DNA of 64,000 bases. Origin: Palsa-461 sp963768185. Its GTDB lineage: Bacteria; Actinomycetota; Acidimicrobiia; Acidimicrobiales; RAAP-2. The notes under the pieces are model-generated. The model ran no database searches. It had not been told where the DNA came from and saw nothing but the letters and a program-made list of their open reading frames with translations. The translations under genes were made by a program, and so were the position numbers. Shown here in pieces: positions 34,609-41,946 of the stretch (position 1 is the first letter of the stretch; each line of letters opens with the position of its first letter). Where the stretch lies: positions 1,257,826-1,321,825 of the forward strand of contig CAVYGS010000005.1 of NCBI GenBank assembly GCA_963768185.1, written 5' to 3'.

Positions 34609-35844
34609 TCATGGGATGAGCACCCTCACGTGACGCGACCGCGGCGGGCAGAGCAGGATCCCCCGGGCCTCGAAGTTCGACGCGTTGGCGAAGCCATAGG
34701 CCATGCGCTTCAGGACGCCGAGCTTGTTGTTCGTCCCTTCCATCTTCCCGTTGGACCACCGGCCCCCTTTGTGGAAGGCGAAGATCTCCGGCGCCCAATG
34801 GAGCAGGGTGTCGACCACCTTGTAGAACTCGGGCAGCGGGTCGTCTTGGTAGAGGTCGGCGAAGCGGCTCAGCGCTTCCATGGCCGCCTCTTCATCCTCG
34901 GCCATGTAGAGCCCGTGGAGCTCTTGGAGCATCCCCCAGGCTCGAGCCAGCTCGGCGTGGGTGGCGAAGACGGCCTCCAAACGTTCGGTCTCGGCGTCGG
35001 CCAAGCGGTCGGCCCGCCGCAGGGCCAGAAAGCGCGACCGGAACACCTCGGGATCGAAGGCCGGCTTCACATGGCCCCGAGGTTCTCGGCGCTGAAGCCG
35101 ACGGCGCACCGCCACCAGGCCGGCCGCGAACCAACGGACCACGTGAAATCGGTCCAGCACGTGGGTGGCGTGTCCGAGGTGCTTGCGCACCGAGGCGGCA
35201 TAGGACTCGGATCCGTCGGTGACCACCACCTGGACCGCCCTGCACCAGCGGTGGCCCTGGGCGACCAGGAAAGAGGACAGTGCCTGCTCGTTGCGGTGCT
35301 TGACCATGCCCAAGACCTCACCGGTCTCGCCGTTCACAAGCACGGTCACGTAACGGTGCCGGCGCCGCAGGGATGTCTCGTCCACGAGCAGCACCCGGCA
35401 ACGGGTCTTGCGGCGGTGCTCTTGGATCAGCTTGGCCCGGGCCCGGACGAACGCCATCACGGTCCCCCAGGCGATGCCGTGGCGGCTGGCCACCGCTCTG
35501 ATCGTCATGACCCGGGCGTCGGTGACGAGTTGGCGAGCCAGGCGCCTCGTCAGGTGCCCTTCGACCTCGGGGTGCTCCTCGGTGTGGCGCTCGGCGCAGT
35601 TCTCGCACTCGAAGCGTCGGCGCTTCCACAACAGCGTCGTCCTGCGACCAGCGACGGGGAGATCGCGGATCCGCACGGTTCTGGTCTCATGCACCTTGGA
35701 GGTCTTGAAGCCACACAACGGGCACTGGGCTCTCGTGTTGGTGGAACTGACCACCACGACCAGACGGTCCGGTTCGTCGACGCCGACCTCGTCGACACAG
35801 ATCCCCCGCAGGTGCAGGCGGATCGTCATACTGTCGGTTGCCAC
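34609..35844 (-). CDS. ISL3-family transposase (second nested copy)
   Basis: A 411-residue protein from the GTG at 35844. The zinc-finger part has CPLCGFKTSKVHETRT and CENCAERHTEEHPEVEG. It continues with HGIAWGTVMAFVRARAK, the catalytic-core VLLVDETSLRRRHRY and VVVTDGSESYAASVRKHLGH, HVLDRFHVVRWFAAGL and, near the C-terminus, GGRWSNGKMEGTNNKLGVLK. The frame is intact, but the last residues (SRHVRVLIP) fall in the junction with the neighbouring element at 34609-34611, so the C-terminus may be altered. Its ribosome site lies in a perfect inverted repeat. Confidence 0.88.
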   Translation of the reverse strand: MATDSMTIRLHLRGICVDEVGVDEPDRLVVVVSSTNTRAQCPLCGFKTSKVHETRTVRIRDLPVAGRRTTLLWKRRRFECENCAERHTEEHPEVEGHLTRRLARQLVTDARVMTIRAVASRHGIAWGTVMAFVRARAKLIQEHRRKTRCRVLLVDETSLRRRHRYVTVLVNGETGEVLGMVKHRNEQALSSFLVAQGHRWCRAVQVVVTDGSESYAASVRKHLGHATHVLDRFHVVRWFAAGLVAVRRRLQRREPRGHVKPAFDPEVFRSRFLALRRADRLADAETERLEAVFATHAELARAWGMLQELHGLYMAEDEEAAMEALSRFADLYQDDPLPEFYKVVDTLLHWAPEIFAFHKGGRWSNGKMEGTNNKLGVLKRMAYGFANASNFEARGILLCPPRSRHVRVLIP

Positions 35845-35896
35845 GGAGCCCCTCTCGCTCGGCTGTGTTCGCAACACCGAGGATGGAGGGGCTCCG
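35844..35896 (-). promoter_or_regulatory. Inverted repeat sequestering the start of the second nested ISL3 transposase
   Basis: On the minus strand CGGAGCCCCTC (35896-35886) is perfectly complementary to GAGGGGCTCCG (35854-35844). The second arm contains the Shine-Dalgarno GAGGGG and ends on the G of the GTG start, the same geometry as in the IS256 element. Confidence 0.55.
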
Positions 35897-35972
35897 TCGC
35901 GCGTAGGGGGATGGTCAGGCGGTCACGGCAGTGGGGGCGATGGGGTCAGTTCCCACGATTTCGCGCAGTCTC

Positions 35973-36180
35973 GATCTTGAACCATCACCGCACCGGGGCG
36001 TCCAACGGCCCGACCGAAGGGCTCAACCTGTGCGTGAAGAAGATCAAGCGGGCCGGTCGGGGCTTCAAGTGCTTCAAACACTACCGGTTACGGGTGCTGC
36101 TCCACGCCGGTGGTGTCACCTGGCCTCAACGACCCCGACCACCAAGGATCAGAACCCGGTCTCCCCAGTCAAACGCGTAG
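35973..36180 (+). pseudogene. ISL3-family transposase, 3' part (continues the gene begun at 31897)
   Basis: The frame resumes with ILNHHRTGASNGPTEGLNLC and then VKKIKRAGRGFKCFKHYRLR, the conserved C-terminal end of ISL3 transposases. It stops at 36180, just before the right terminal repeat of the outer element. Joining this to the part ending at 33004 through one GATCTTGA restores an uninterrupted family-like sequence. Confidence 0.8.
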
Positions 36181-36237
36181 CGCCTCTTAACCTCGATCCA
36201 CCGATGAGGTGAGTGAAACGTAGGCCGCGTATCCGCG

Positions 36238-36310
36238 GAAAGTGCCTCCTGCGCTGGAAGAATTGCGGTGTTCGACGTCGCAGTTCCCCAGCAGCAAAGG
36301 AGGCACTTTC
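36238..36310 (+). promoter_or_regulatory. Inverted repeat sequestering the IS1380 transposase ribosome site
   Basis: GAAAGTGCCTCCT at 36238-36250 is perfectly complementary over 13 bases to AGGAGGCACTTTC at 36298-36310, with a 47-base loop. The right arm contains the Shine-Dalgarno AGGAGG of the GTG at 36312. It would shut off translation from RNA starting upstream of the left arm. Confidence 0.65.
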
Positions 36311-36311
36311 G

Positions 36312-37637
36312 GTGAGTGCAGTATCGCGCGGGATCGACCGGATCGCGGTGACCTTCGACGAGCCATCACTGGTCGCCGATGCTGGTCTGATCGTGCCGGC
36401 GACCTTGATGGTTCGCCTCGGCCTGGAGTCCTTGGTGAACCAGATGGTGCAGCTGGGTGGTCGCGTCGGCGGCTCTCGTCCCGGACGCAAGGTGCTCACC
36501 TTGGTCACCGCGATCCTGGCCGGTGCCAGCCACATCGACCACGCCGATCGCCTCCGCGCCGGCGCGACTCAGCGTGTGCTCCCGTTCCGTGTCATGGCGC
36601 CGTCGACGCTCGGCACCTTCCTGCGCGCCTTCACCTTCGGGCACATCCGCCAGCTCGACGCGGTGATCGCAGAATCGATCCGCCGGGCCTGGTCACTTGG
36701 GGCGGGCCCCGATGACTCTCCCATGACGATGGATCTCGATTCGACGATCTGCGAGGTCCACGGCAAGTTGAAGCAGGGCGCCGCCTATGGCTACACCCGC
36801 GTCCTCGGGTATCACCCGCTCATCGCCACCTGGGCCAAGACGGGCGAAGTGCTCCACGCCCGCTTGCGCAAAGGATCCTCCCAGCGCGGCCACAAGCGAT
36901 TCGTCTCCGAACTCATTGCCCGGGTGCGCCGGGCCGGAGCCAGCGGCGCGCTCACCTTGCGGACCGATGCCGGGTTCTTCTCCTACGCGCTCATCGACAC
37001 CTTGGTGCGCCTGGGCGTGGCCTACTCCATTACGGTCAACATCAACGCCCAGGTCAGGACCTGTATCGAGGCCATCGACGAGTCGGCGTGGCGCACCATC
37101 ACCTATCCCGACGCCGGGGTGGCCCAGGTCGCCGAGACGACGTACAGCACCGGGGTGCGCGGCAAGCGACGCGAGCTGCGTCTCATCGTGCGCCGAAGCC
37201 GACTGGCCGATCCGGACCAGGCGTCCCTGTGGCCCGAGTGGCGTCACCACGCCTTTGTTACCGACACCGCATTCGACACCGTCGAGGCCGATGTCTTCCA
37301 CCGAGCCCATGCCGGCATCGAGCTCGCCATCCGTGACCTCAAAGAAGGAGCGGGGCTTGAGCACTGCCCCTCGGGCCACTTCTTCGCAAACGCGGCCTGG
37401 CTGGCCTGTGCCGTCCTCGCCCACAACCTCATCCGCTGGAGCGCGAAGCTCGGCGACGTCCATCCCGACGATCAACTGACCGTGGCGCGCAGCGTGCGCA
37501 CCCGCGTACTCGCCCTCCCGGGTCGCCTCGTCAATCGCAGCGGAGCCATCGTGCTGCGTCTCCCCGAGCGTTGGCCATGGGCGACCACCTTCACGCGGGC
37601 CCTCGAGCAGATTCGAGCCCTGCCCCTCCTGACGTGA
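36312..37637 (+). CDS. IS1380-family transposase
   Basis: A 441-residue DDE transposase. The GTG at 36312 follows AAAGGAGG by eight bases, and the 33 codons upstream in the same frame are not used. Visible motifs are SRPGRKVLTLVTAILAGASH, MTMDLDSTICEVHGKLKQGA (first Asp), LRTDAGFFSYALID (second Asp), and HAGIELAIRDLKEGAGLEHC (Glu) followed by PSGHFFANAAWL. Frame intact. It sits centrally in a complete element with perfect ends. Confidence 0.95.
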   Translation: MSAVSRGIDRIAVTFDEPSLVADAGLIVPATLMVRLGLESLVNQMVQLGGRVGGSRPGRKVLTLVTAILAGASHIDHADRLRAGATQRVLPFRVMAPSTLGTFLRAFTFGHIRQLDAVIAESIRRAWSLGAGPDDSPMTMDLDSTICEVHGKLKQGAAYGYTRVLGYHPLIATWAKTGEVLHARLRKGSSQRGHKRFVSELIARVRRAGASGALTLRTDAGFFSYALIDTLVRLGVAYSITVNINAQVRTCIEAIDESAWRTITYPDAGVAQVAETTYSTGVRGKRRELRLIVRRSRLADPDQASLWPEWRHHAFVTDTAFDTVEADVFHRAHAGIELAIRDLKEGAGLEHCPSGHFFANAAWLACAVLAHNLIRWSAKLGDVHPDDQLTVARSVRTRVLALPGRLVNRSGAIVLRLPERWPWATTFTRALEQIRALPLLT

Positions 37638-37814
37638 AACGCGACACCGCGGACGGGCGCAGCCGAAGATGCTGTCCATGCGCTGACATCACATTCGGAG
37701 ACAAGAACCCGTGCCCCTGCATGCCCGCACGAGGGTGCATCGTCTCCATCCCGACTACAACAGACGCAGCACAACGTTCCAACTCGTCACAGCTGAAAAT
37801 CGGTGGATCGAGGC

Positions 37815-39989
37815 TTAACGCTCGAGCGTGGTACGTGAAAAGGGAACTACTGGTAGGCGAATTGAACTTGGGTAAATGCCGCCTGTATGCACATAGTTCC
37901 AGGCATTGTCATGATATGACCTTTCATAAGCACGTCGCGTCGGATGTCCGGTGACATCCAGTCGTCCACCCGGACCTTCAATAGGGGTGATGTCCACACG
38001 GACGCGGTGGCCGCGACGTAAACGGGCAGTCGCCGCCATCAGTTCGACTTCGATCTCGACGATCTCGTCAGGCGACCTCAACGGGAGCCGGTCTCCTCGA
38101 ACATGCGTATGCCACGGGCGCTCGGCAGTGGAGCGAGCAGGATCGAGCTTTCGTTGCGATACTTTTATGCAGCCCGATGTCAGCGGTATCTGGACTCCGA
38201 GCGCTCGGACGGCGTAGGGGACTTCCTGGTCATCTTCGTCTATAACCCGGATCGCGACAAACACGTCCATGTCGAAGGACGTCGATGATACCCACAGTGT
38301 CGCTCCGAAATGTCCGGCCAGATCAATGTTGTCCGTAAGTGGGGCTGATAGGAATGACGACCCCGGCACAGGGCTGTTCGGATCGGCGCCCTTTGCGTCT
38401 GCCGAGTAACGCGCTGCTCGATGGACCTGGGTCGGCTCGGTGCGCAGCGATCCCTGATCACCGGTGGCGTCAGCCTCAAGAAAAACCCTGCGATACGACG
38501 TACCGGGAATGGGCCAGCTGGGTTCATCACGCCACTCAAATTCACCGTAACCGGTTCTCATGATTAGGCGAACAGGGGAGGGCTCGCAGCGCGGCTCGAC
38601 ACCCTTCAGAAATTGGTCGAAGAACGCCTCCTGGTCCGGAAGACAATCCTGGTACAGGAAAGAATAGTAATTGGCGTCGACGACGATTAGGCGCTTGTCA
38701 CATGATGGTAGTTGCGCGAAGGCCTCGAATCCCGAGCGAGCGTGGATGAAGCTCGTTTGGCTGACCGCCATAAGGACTGGTAGGTCCGTCCGTGAGAAAT
38801 CGGCAGACAGCGGACCGGAACCACGGGGTCCGTAGAAATCAGAATCATCAAACGGATGATCACGCATCGCACCAATAAGGTCGACAGCGTTGCCTCCGGG
38901 GCAACGCCCACGGGCGACGAGTCCGTCCCACCATTCCTGACGGTAACCTTCGTTGAAGATACCGCCCGGGTATGAGAGATCACGGTACGCATCAGCATCT
39001 CCCGCGAACGGCATGATCGCCTGCAGCGCGGGCGGGCGTAAGGCCGCAACGTTCCATTGTATCGTTGCGTTATACGACGCTCCGTACAGTCCGACCTTCC
39101 CGTTGCTCCAAGGCTGGGTAGCTGCCCATTCGATAGCGTCGTAGTAATCCTCAGCCTCCTCTTGCGAAAATGGATTTAGTGCACCTGGACTCTTTCCAAC
39201 TCCCCGGCCATCGATTCTCATTAACACATAACCGCGAGGTACCCAGGTACTCGCATTTGCGCTAACGACATTCTCAGAGTAGCGAACAAGAGGAGGAAGA
39301 TCAGACCGGTCGTCCTCGAACCACTTATCCTCGCGTTTTTCGGCACGCTCATAGTCTTGGTCACCGCAGATCACACCAGTCCCAAATGCCTTGCCATAAA
39401 TTCCCAGACGCATGATGACCGGAAAGCGACCCTCCTCGACAGGGCGGTACACGTCAGCGAGAAGATACGAGCCGTCACGGGTAGGCACCGCAACGTCGGT
39501 TATTTTCCTAATCCCTGCAATGGCGCGGCGTAAGTGGTTGCGGGCGGCTGCCGAGCTTCGGAATCGCAAGCCAAGTCGCGAGAGCAAATCCAGCACCACC
39601 GGGTCGCGGCCAAAAGCTTCCTCCGTCTGGTTGAAATCGATTTCCCTGTGAAGGGAGTCAACGACTGCCTCGACGGCAGGTCCGATTCTGACCAAGCCGC
39701 CCGTAGTCCAGTCAGTTCCAAAGCTCTGCACGAACCGGGCTAGGTTCGTGACCCGAGATCTTCTTAGCGACGACTGAGGAGCCTGCTCTTCTCCTGCCAA
39801 GTTAGCCACAGTGAGGCTCTGCGCTGCGACTGCCCTACCGAGGTCGAGTCCAGCAATAGAAAAGGTGATGCTCTCACCTGGTCGGCAAACAAATCGCCCT
39901 TTCTCGTCGGTAACACCGCTGCCACTCGGCGATCTATAGCGCAGCCCTACCAGCGGCCCATCACGAAAACTCCCAGCCACCATACGCAT
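37815..39989 (-). CDS. CocE/NonD-family hydrolase (X-Pro dipeptidyl-peptidase-like acyl esterase)
   Basis: A protein of about 724 residues. An N-terminal part (LVGLRYRSPSGSGVTDEKGR) resembles repeat modules of secreted proteins. The S15-type alpha/beta-hydrolase core has VAVPTRDGSYLLADVYRP, VLMRIDGRGVGKS and the nucleophile elbow KVGLYGASYNATIQW. The C-terminal jelly-roll domain has SFDMDVFVAIRVIDEDDQEV and LRRGHRVRVDITPIEGPG. Family members cleave esters or amides (cocaine esterase, glutaryl-7-ACA acylase). The usual signal sequence is missing. The ATG at 39989 has no good ribosome site and ISL3-derived sequence lies just upstream, so the 5' end may be truncated. Its stop overlaps the IS1380 duplication. 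Confidence 0.8.
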   Translation of the reverse strand: MRMVAGSFRDGPLVGLRYRSPSGSGVTDEKGRFVCRPGESITFSIAGLDLGRAVAAQSLTVANLAGEEQAPQSSLRRSRVTNLARFVQSFGTDWTTGGLVRIGPAVEAVVDSLHREIDFNQTEEAFGRDPVVLDLLSRLGLRFRSSAAARNHLRRAIAGIRKITDVAVPTRDGSYLLADVYRPVEEGRFPVIMRLGIYGKAFGTGVICGDQDYERAEKREDKWFEDDRSDLPPLVRYSENVVSANASTWVPRGYVLMRIDGRGVGKSPGALNPFSQEEAEDYYDAIEWAATQPWSNGKVGLYGASYNATIQWNVAALRPPALQAIMPFAGDADAYRDLSYPGGIFNEGYRQEWWDGLVARGRCPGGNAVDLIGAMRDHPFDDSDFYGPRGSGPLSADFSRTDLPVLMAVSQTSFIHARSGFEAFAQLPSCDKRLIVVDANYYSFLYQDCLPDQEAFFDQFLKGVEPRCEPSPVRLIMRTGYGEFEWRDEPSWPIPGTSYRRVFLEADATGDQGSLRTEPTQVHRAARYSADAKGADPNSPVPGSSFLSAPLTDNIDLAGHFGATLWVSSTSFDMDVFVAIRVIDEDDQEVPYAVRALGVQIPLTSGCIKVSQRKLDPARSTAERPWHTHVRGDRLPLRSPDEIVEIEVELMAATARLRRGHRVRVDITPIEGPGGRLDVTGHPTRRAYERSYHDNAWNYVHTGGIYPSSIRLPVVPFSRTTLER

Positions 39990-40044
39990 GCCGATCAGTC
40001 GAGAATCAGAGCCAAGAAGTCCGAGGCACCATCGTTTCCGTGCC

Positions 40045-40198
40045 TCCACGTGTTAGGTGGCATGGCGGGTTCGGATCCTGGGTGGTGATGGAGGCTGCTG
40101 GGGCTGACACCACCGGCATGGAGGAGCGCCCAGAGCACGCTGAGGCATTTGAGCCCCGATCGGCAGGCCTTCACCTTCACGCACAGGCAACGCGCCAC
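40045..40198 (-). pseudogene. Remnant of an ISL3 transposase C-terminus
   Basis: On the minus strand LCVKVKACRSGLKCLSVLWA followed by LLHAGGVSPSSLHHHPGSEP aligns with the C-terminal end of the ISL3 transposase at 35973-36180 (LCVKKIKRAGRGFKCFKHYR, then LLHAGGV). Only the last 50 codons remain. It lies between the DUF35 and CocE-type genes and shows that an older ISL3 copy was lost from the junction of these two genes. Confidence 0.65.
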
Positions 40199-40212
40199 CG
40201 GAACGCTAATTC

Positions 40213-40617
40213 CTAGGCGACGGCTTCAATCACACCGAATAACTCTGGAAAAGACGAAACGCTATCTCGAAACTGCATTTCCACACACATTCCGATGCGC
40301 AATCCTTCTGAGTCCTGGTTGCGATCCAATTGAACTACCATGTGAACTTCAGGATGCTCCGTTAGCTCAACAAGAAGAATCGTAAACGGGACGTCCGCAA
40401 AATCTGGATGAAATCTCTTGTACACAGTCGTCCAAGAATAGATACGACCTGTCGGAGACACATCCCTAAATTCGAACTTGTCAGACTCGCATTTAGGGCA
40501 AAAAATTTTTGGCAACCCTGAGAGAGCATGGCACTCAAGACAAGTCTGAATCGTTAGCACTCCCTGCCGTGCATGCTCCCAATAGGGTCTATCCCAATCA
40601 TTATCCTCTGGAATCAT
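40213..40617 (-). CDS. Zn-ribbon/OB-fold (DUF35) acyl-CoA-associated protein
   Basis: A 134-residue protein from an ATG at 40617 preceded by GAGGGGATT. The N-terminal rubredoxin-like zinc ribbon has cysteines in IQTCLECHALSGLPKIFCPKC. It is followed by the OB-fold DVSPTGRIYSWTTVYKRFHP and VELTEHPEVHMVVQLDRNQD. DUF35 proteins form a complex with a thiolase-like partner encoded next door, and in steroid side-chain degradation the pair acts as hydratase or retro-aldolase. The thiolase-like gene ends 30 bases upstream on the same strand, so this arrangement is conserved. Confidence 0.9.
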   Translation of the reverse strand: MIPEDNDWDRPYWEHARQGVLTIQTCLECHALSGLPKIFCPKCESDKFEFRDVSPTGRIYSWTTVYKRFHPDFADVPFTILLVELTEHPEVHMVVQLDRNQDSEGLRIGMCVEMQFRDSVSSFPELFGVIEAVA

Positions 40618-40647
40618 GTAATCCCCTCACCTGCTCGTTGCGAACAT

Positions 40648-41844
40648 TCATCCCGCCTGATTGCTTAGAATCAGGGCACTCGCGGGCATCGGTGCACCCG
40701 CCGTTACGAGGCAAGTCTGTGCATGTTCGATTTGTACATTTGCAGTACCTCGCAGCTGACTGACGCCCTCTTGAATGAGATTCACTCCCTGAAAGTACCC
40801 TTCCGACAGATGCCCCCCAGACGTATTTATCGCAGGCCGTCCTTTCCCGCCTCTTAACCCGCCATCACTGATGAAGCCACCTGCCTCGCCGGGCTTGCAA
40901 AAGCCATAATTCTCCAGCTGAAGAACAACCGCAATCGTGAAGCAGTCGTATAGTTCGGCAACATCAATATCCTTGGGCTCTAGCCCGGCCTGCGCGTAAA
41001 GATCCTCAGCGCAAACGACGGCGGAGTTTCTACCAAGGCAGTCAGAGACGATCGCCGACATTAATGGGCCTTGCATGTCCGGAGCTGTTGATTGACACGC
41101 GGCGCGCACGTATACAGGCGGCTGCCTCAAATCGGCGGCACGCTCTCGGGTTGTCACGAGAAGCGCAACGGCTCCATCCGTCTGCAAGCAACAGTCAAAC
41201 TTATGAAGGGGAGAACTAATCATGCTGCTATCAAAGTAATCGTCAAGTGTCAGTGGCACATCGTGCATCTGCGCTCTCGGATTCCGGTTCGCATTGCTCC
41301 GTGAGTGCACCGCGATTGCGCCCAACTCTTCTTGTCGCATCCCATATTCGTGCATATACCTACGCGCCACCAGGGCAAAGAGCTCTGTAGGGGCTGTGAG
41401 GCCCTGGGGAGCGATGAAACTCTCGAAGCCCGGATCATTCCCCCGCATCAGGTTATATGTGTCACTCGTACCGGGGCGTAGACCTGACCGGCCGTTAACT
41501 GATCGATAGCAAATTACAAAATCCGCGAGACCCGTAACAACGGCCGCCGCAGCGTGAGAAACCAGGGCGCAGCCCCCGCTTCCACCGAAATCTATACTGT
41601 CCCAGAATCGCAGGTTCTTGATGCCAAGATTGGCTGCAAGCCACCCCTCGGAACAACCGGTTTGATTTACCCCGAAACGTATGAGCCCATCGATCTCCGA
41701 GGCCCGCAAGCCGGCATCCGCCGCGCATGCACGAATCGCTTCCAAAGCGAGTCGCGCTTCGCTACGTCCAGAGCGGGTGGAGAATTCGGTTGCACCAATC
41801 CCAACTATTGCCGCTCCATCTCGGAGAAGCCCTGTTCTATTCAT
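40648..41844 (-). CDS. Thiolase-fold protein (SCP-x/Ltp2-like), partner of DUF35
   Basis: A 398-residue thiolase-superfamily protein from the ATG at 41844 behind AGGAAGAG. It has VGIGATEFSTRSGRSEARLA near the start, IDFGGSGGCALVSHAAAAVV near 86, FALVARRYMHEYGMRQEELG, FDCCLQTDGAVALLVTTRER, DVAELYDCFTIAVVLQLENY and, near the end, NTSGGHLSEGYFQGVNLIQE. This C-terminal GGHLSEGY pattern is that of lipid-transfer-protein-type thiolases such as Ltp2 aldolases, which often lack the canonical nucleophilic Cys in the first domain. Either thiolysis or retro-aldol cleavage of a CoA thioester is possible. Confidence 0.85.
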   Translation of the reverse strand: MNRTGLLRDGAAIVGIGATEFSTRSGRSEARLALEAIRACAADAGLRASEIDGLIRFGVNQTGCSEGWLAANLGIKNLRFWDSIDFGGSGGCALVSHAAAAVVTGLADFVICYRSVNGRSGLRPGTSDTYNLMRGNDPGFESFIAPQGLTAPTELFALVARRYMHEYGMRQEELGAIAVHSRSNANRNPRAQMHDVPLTLDDYFDSSMISSPLHKFDCCLQTDGAVALLVTTRERAADLRQPPVYVRAACQSTAPDMQGPLMSAIVSDCLGRNSAVVCAEDLYAQAGLEPKDIDVAELYDCFTIAVVLQLENYGFCKPGEAGGFISDGGLRGGKGRPAINTSGGHLSEGYFQGVNLIQEGVSQLRGTANVQIEHAQTCLVTAGAPMPASALILSNQAG

Positions 41845-41946
41845 TGGGTAACTCTTCCTATTAGTTGTCCCGAACACACGAACTGATTCATATACTTGTC
41901 TCCTGAGATACTGCTGTGAGTCCCAGCGCCCACCGGGTGACCTGAT

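Larger units (their letters stand above)
33005..35972 (-). mobile_element. Nested ISL3-type insertion flanked by GATCTTGA duplications
   Basis: GATCTTGA occurs at 32997-33004 and 35973-35980, exactly where the outer ISL3 gene is split, so it is an 8-bp target duplication. The inside starts GGCTCTTCAAAATTTCGGG, a typical ISL3 tip. It holds two different ISL3-type transposase genes, both on the minus strand. An imperfect inverted repeat links 33011-33044 with 34579-34611, which suggests the first element ends near 34612. The right-hand tip of the insertion (before 35973) does not match the left tip, so the block looks like two elements joined by recombination. Confidence 0.6.
31785..36184 (+). 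mobile_element. ISL3-family element carrying a nested insertion
   Basis: The outer ends are inverted: GGCTCCTCGCGTTGAACTGG from 31785, and on the right the reverse complement GGCGCTACGCGTTTGACTGG ending at 36184. Flanks repeat as CTCTTAAC on the left (31776-31783). The right copy is at 36184 onward, after allowing for IS1380, which sits inside it. Without the nested 2.97 kb the element would be about 1.42 kb, normal for ISL3. The transposase is split by the insertion. Confidence 0.7.
36191..37813 (+). mobile_element. IS1380-family insertion sequence, complete
   Basis: Perfect 15-bp terminal inverted repeats, CCTCGATCCACCGAT at 36191-36205 and ATCGGTGGATCGAGG at 37799-37813, are flanked by a 5-bp duplication CTTAA (36186-36190 and 37814-37818). 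Length 1,623 bp. It is inserted in the right-hand target duplication of the outer ISL3 element and directly at the stop codon of the CocE-type gene. Ends, duplication and gene all look intact, so it may be recent. Confidence 0.9.
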
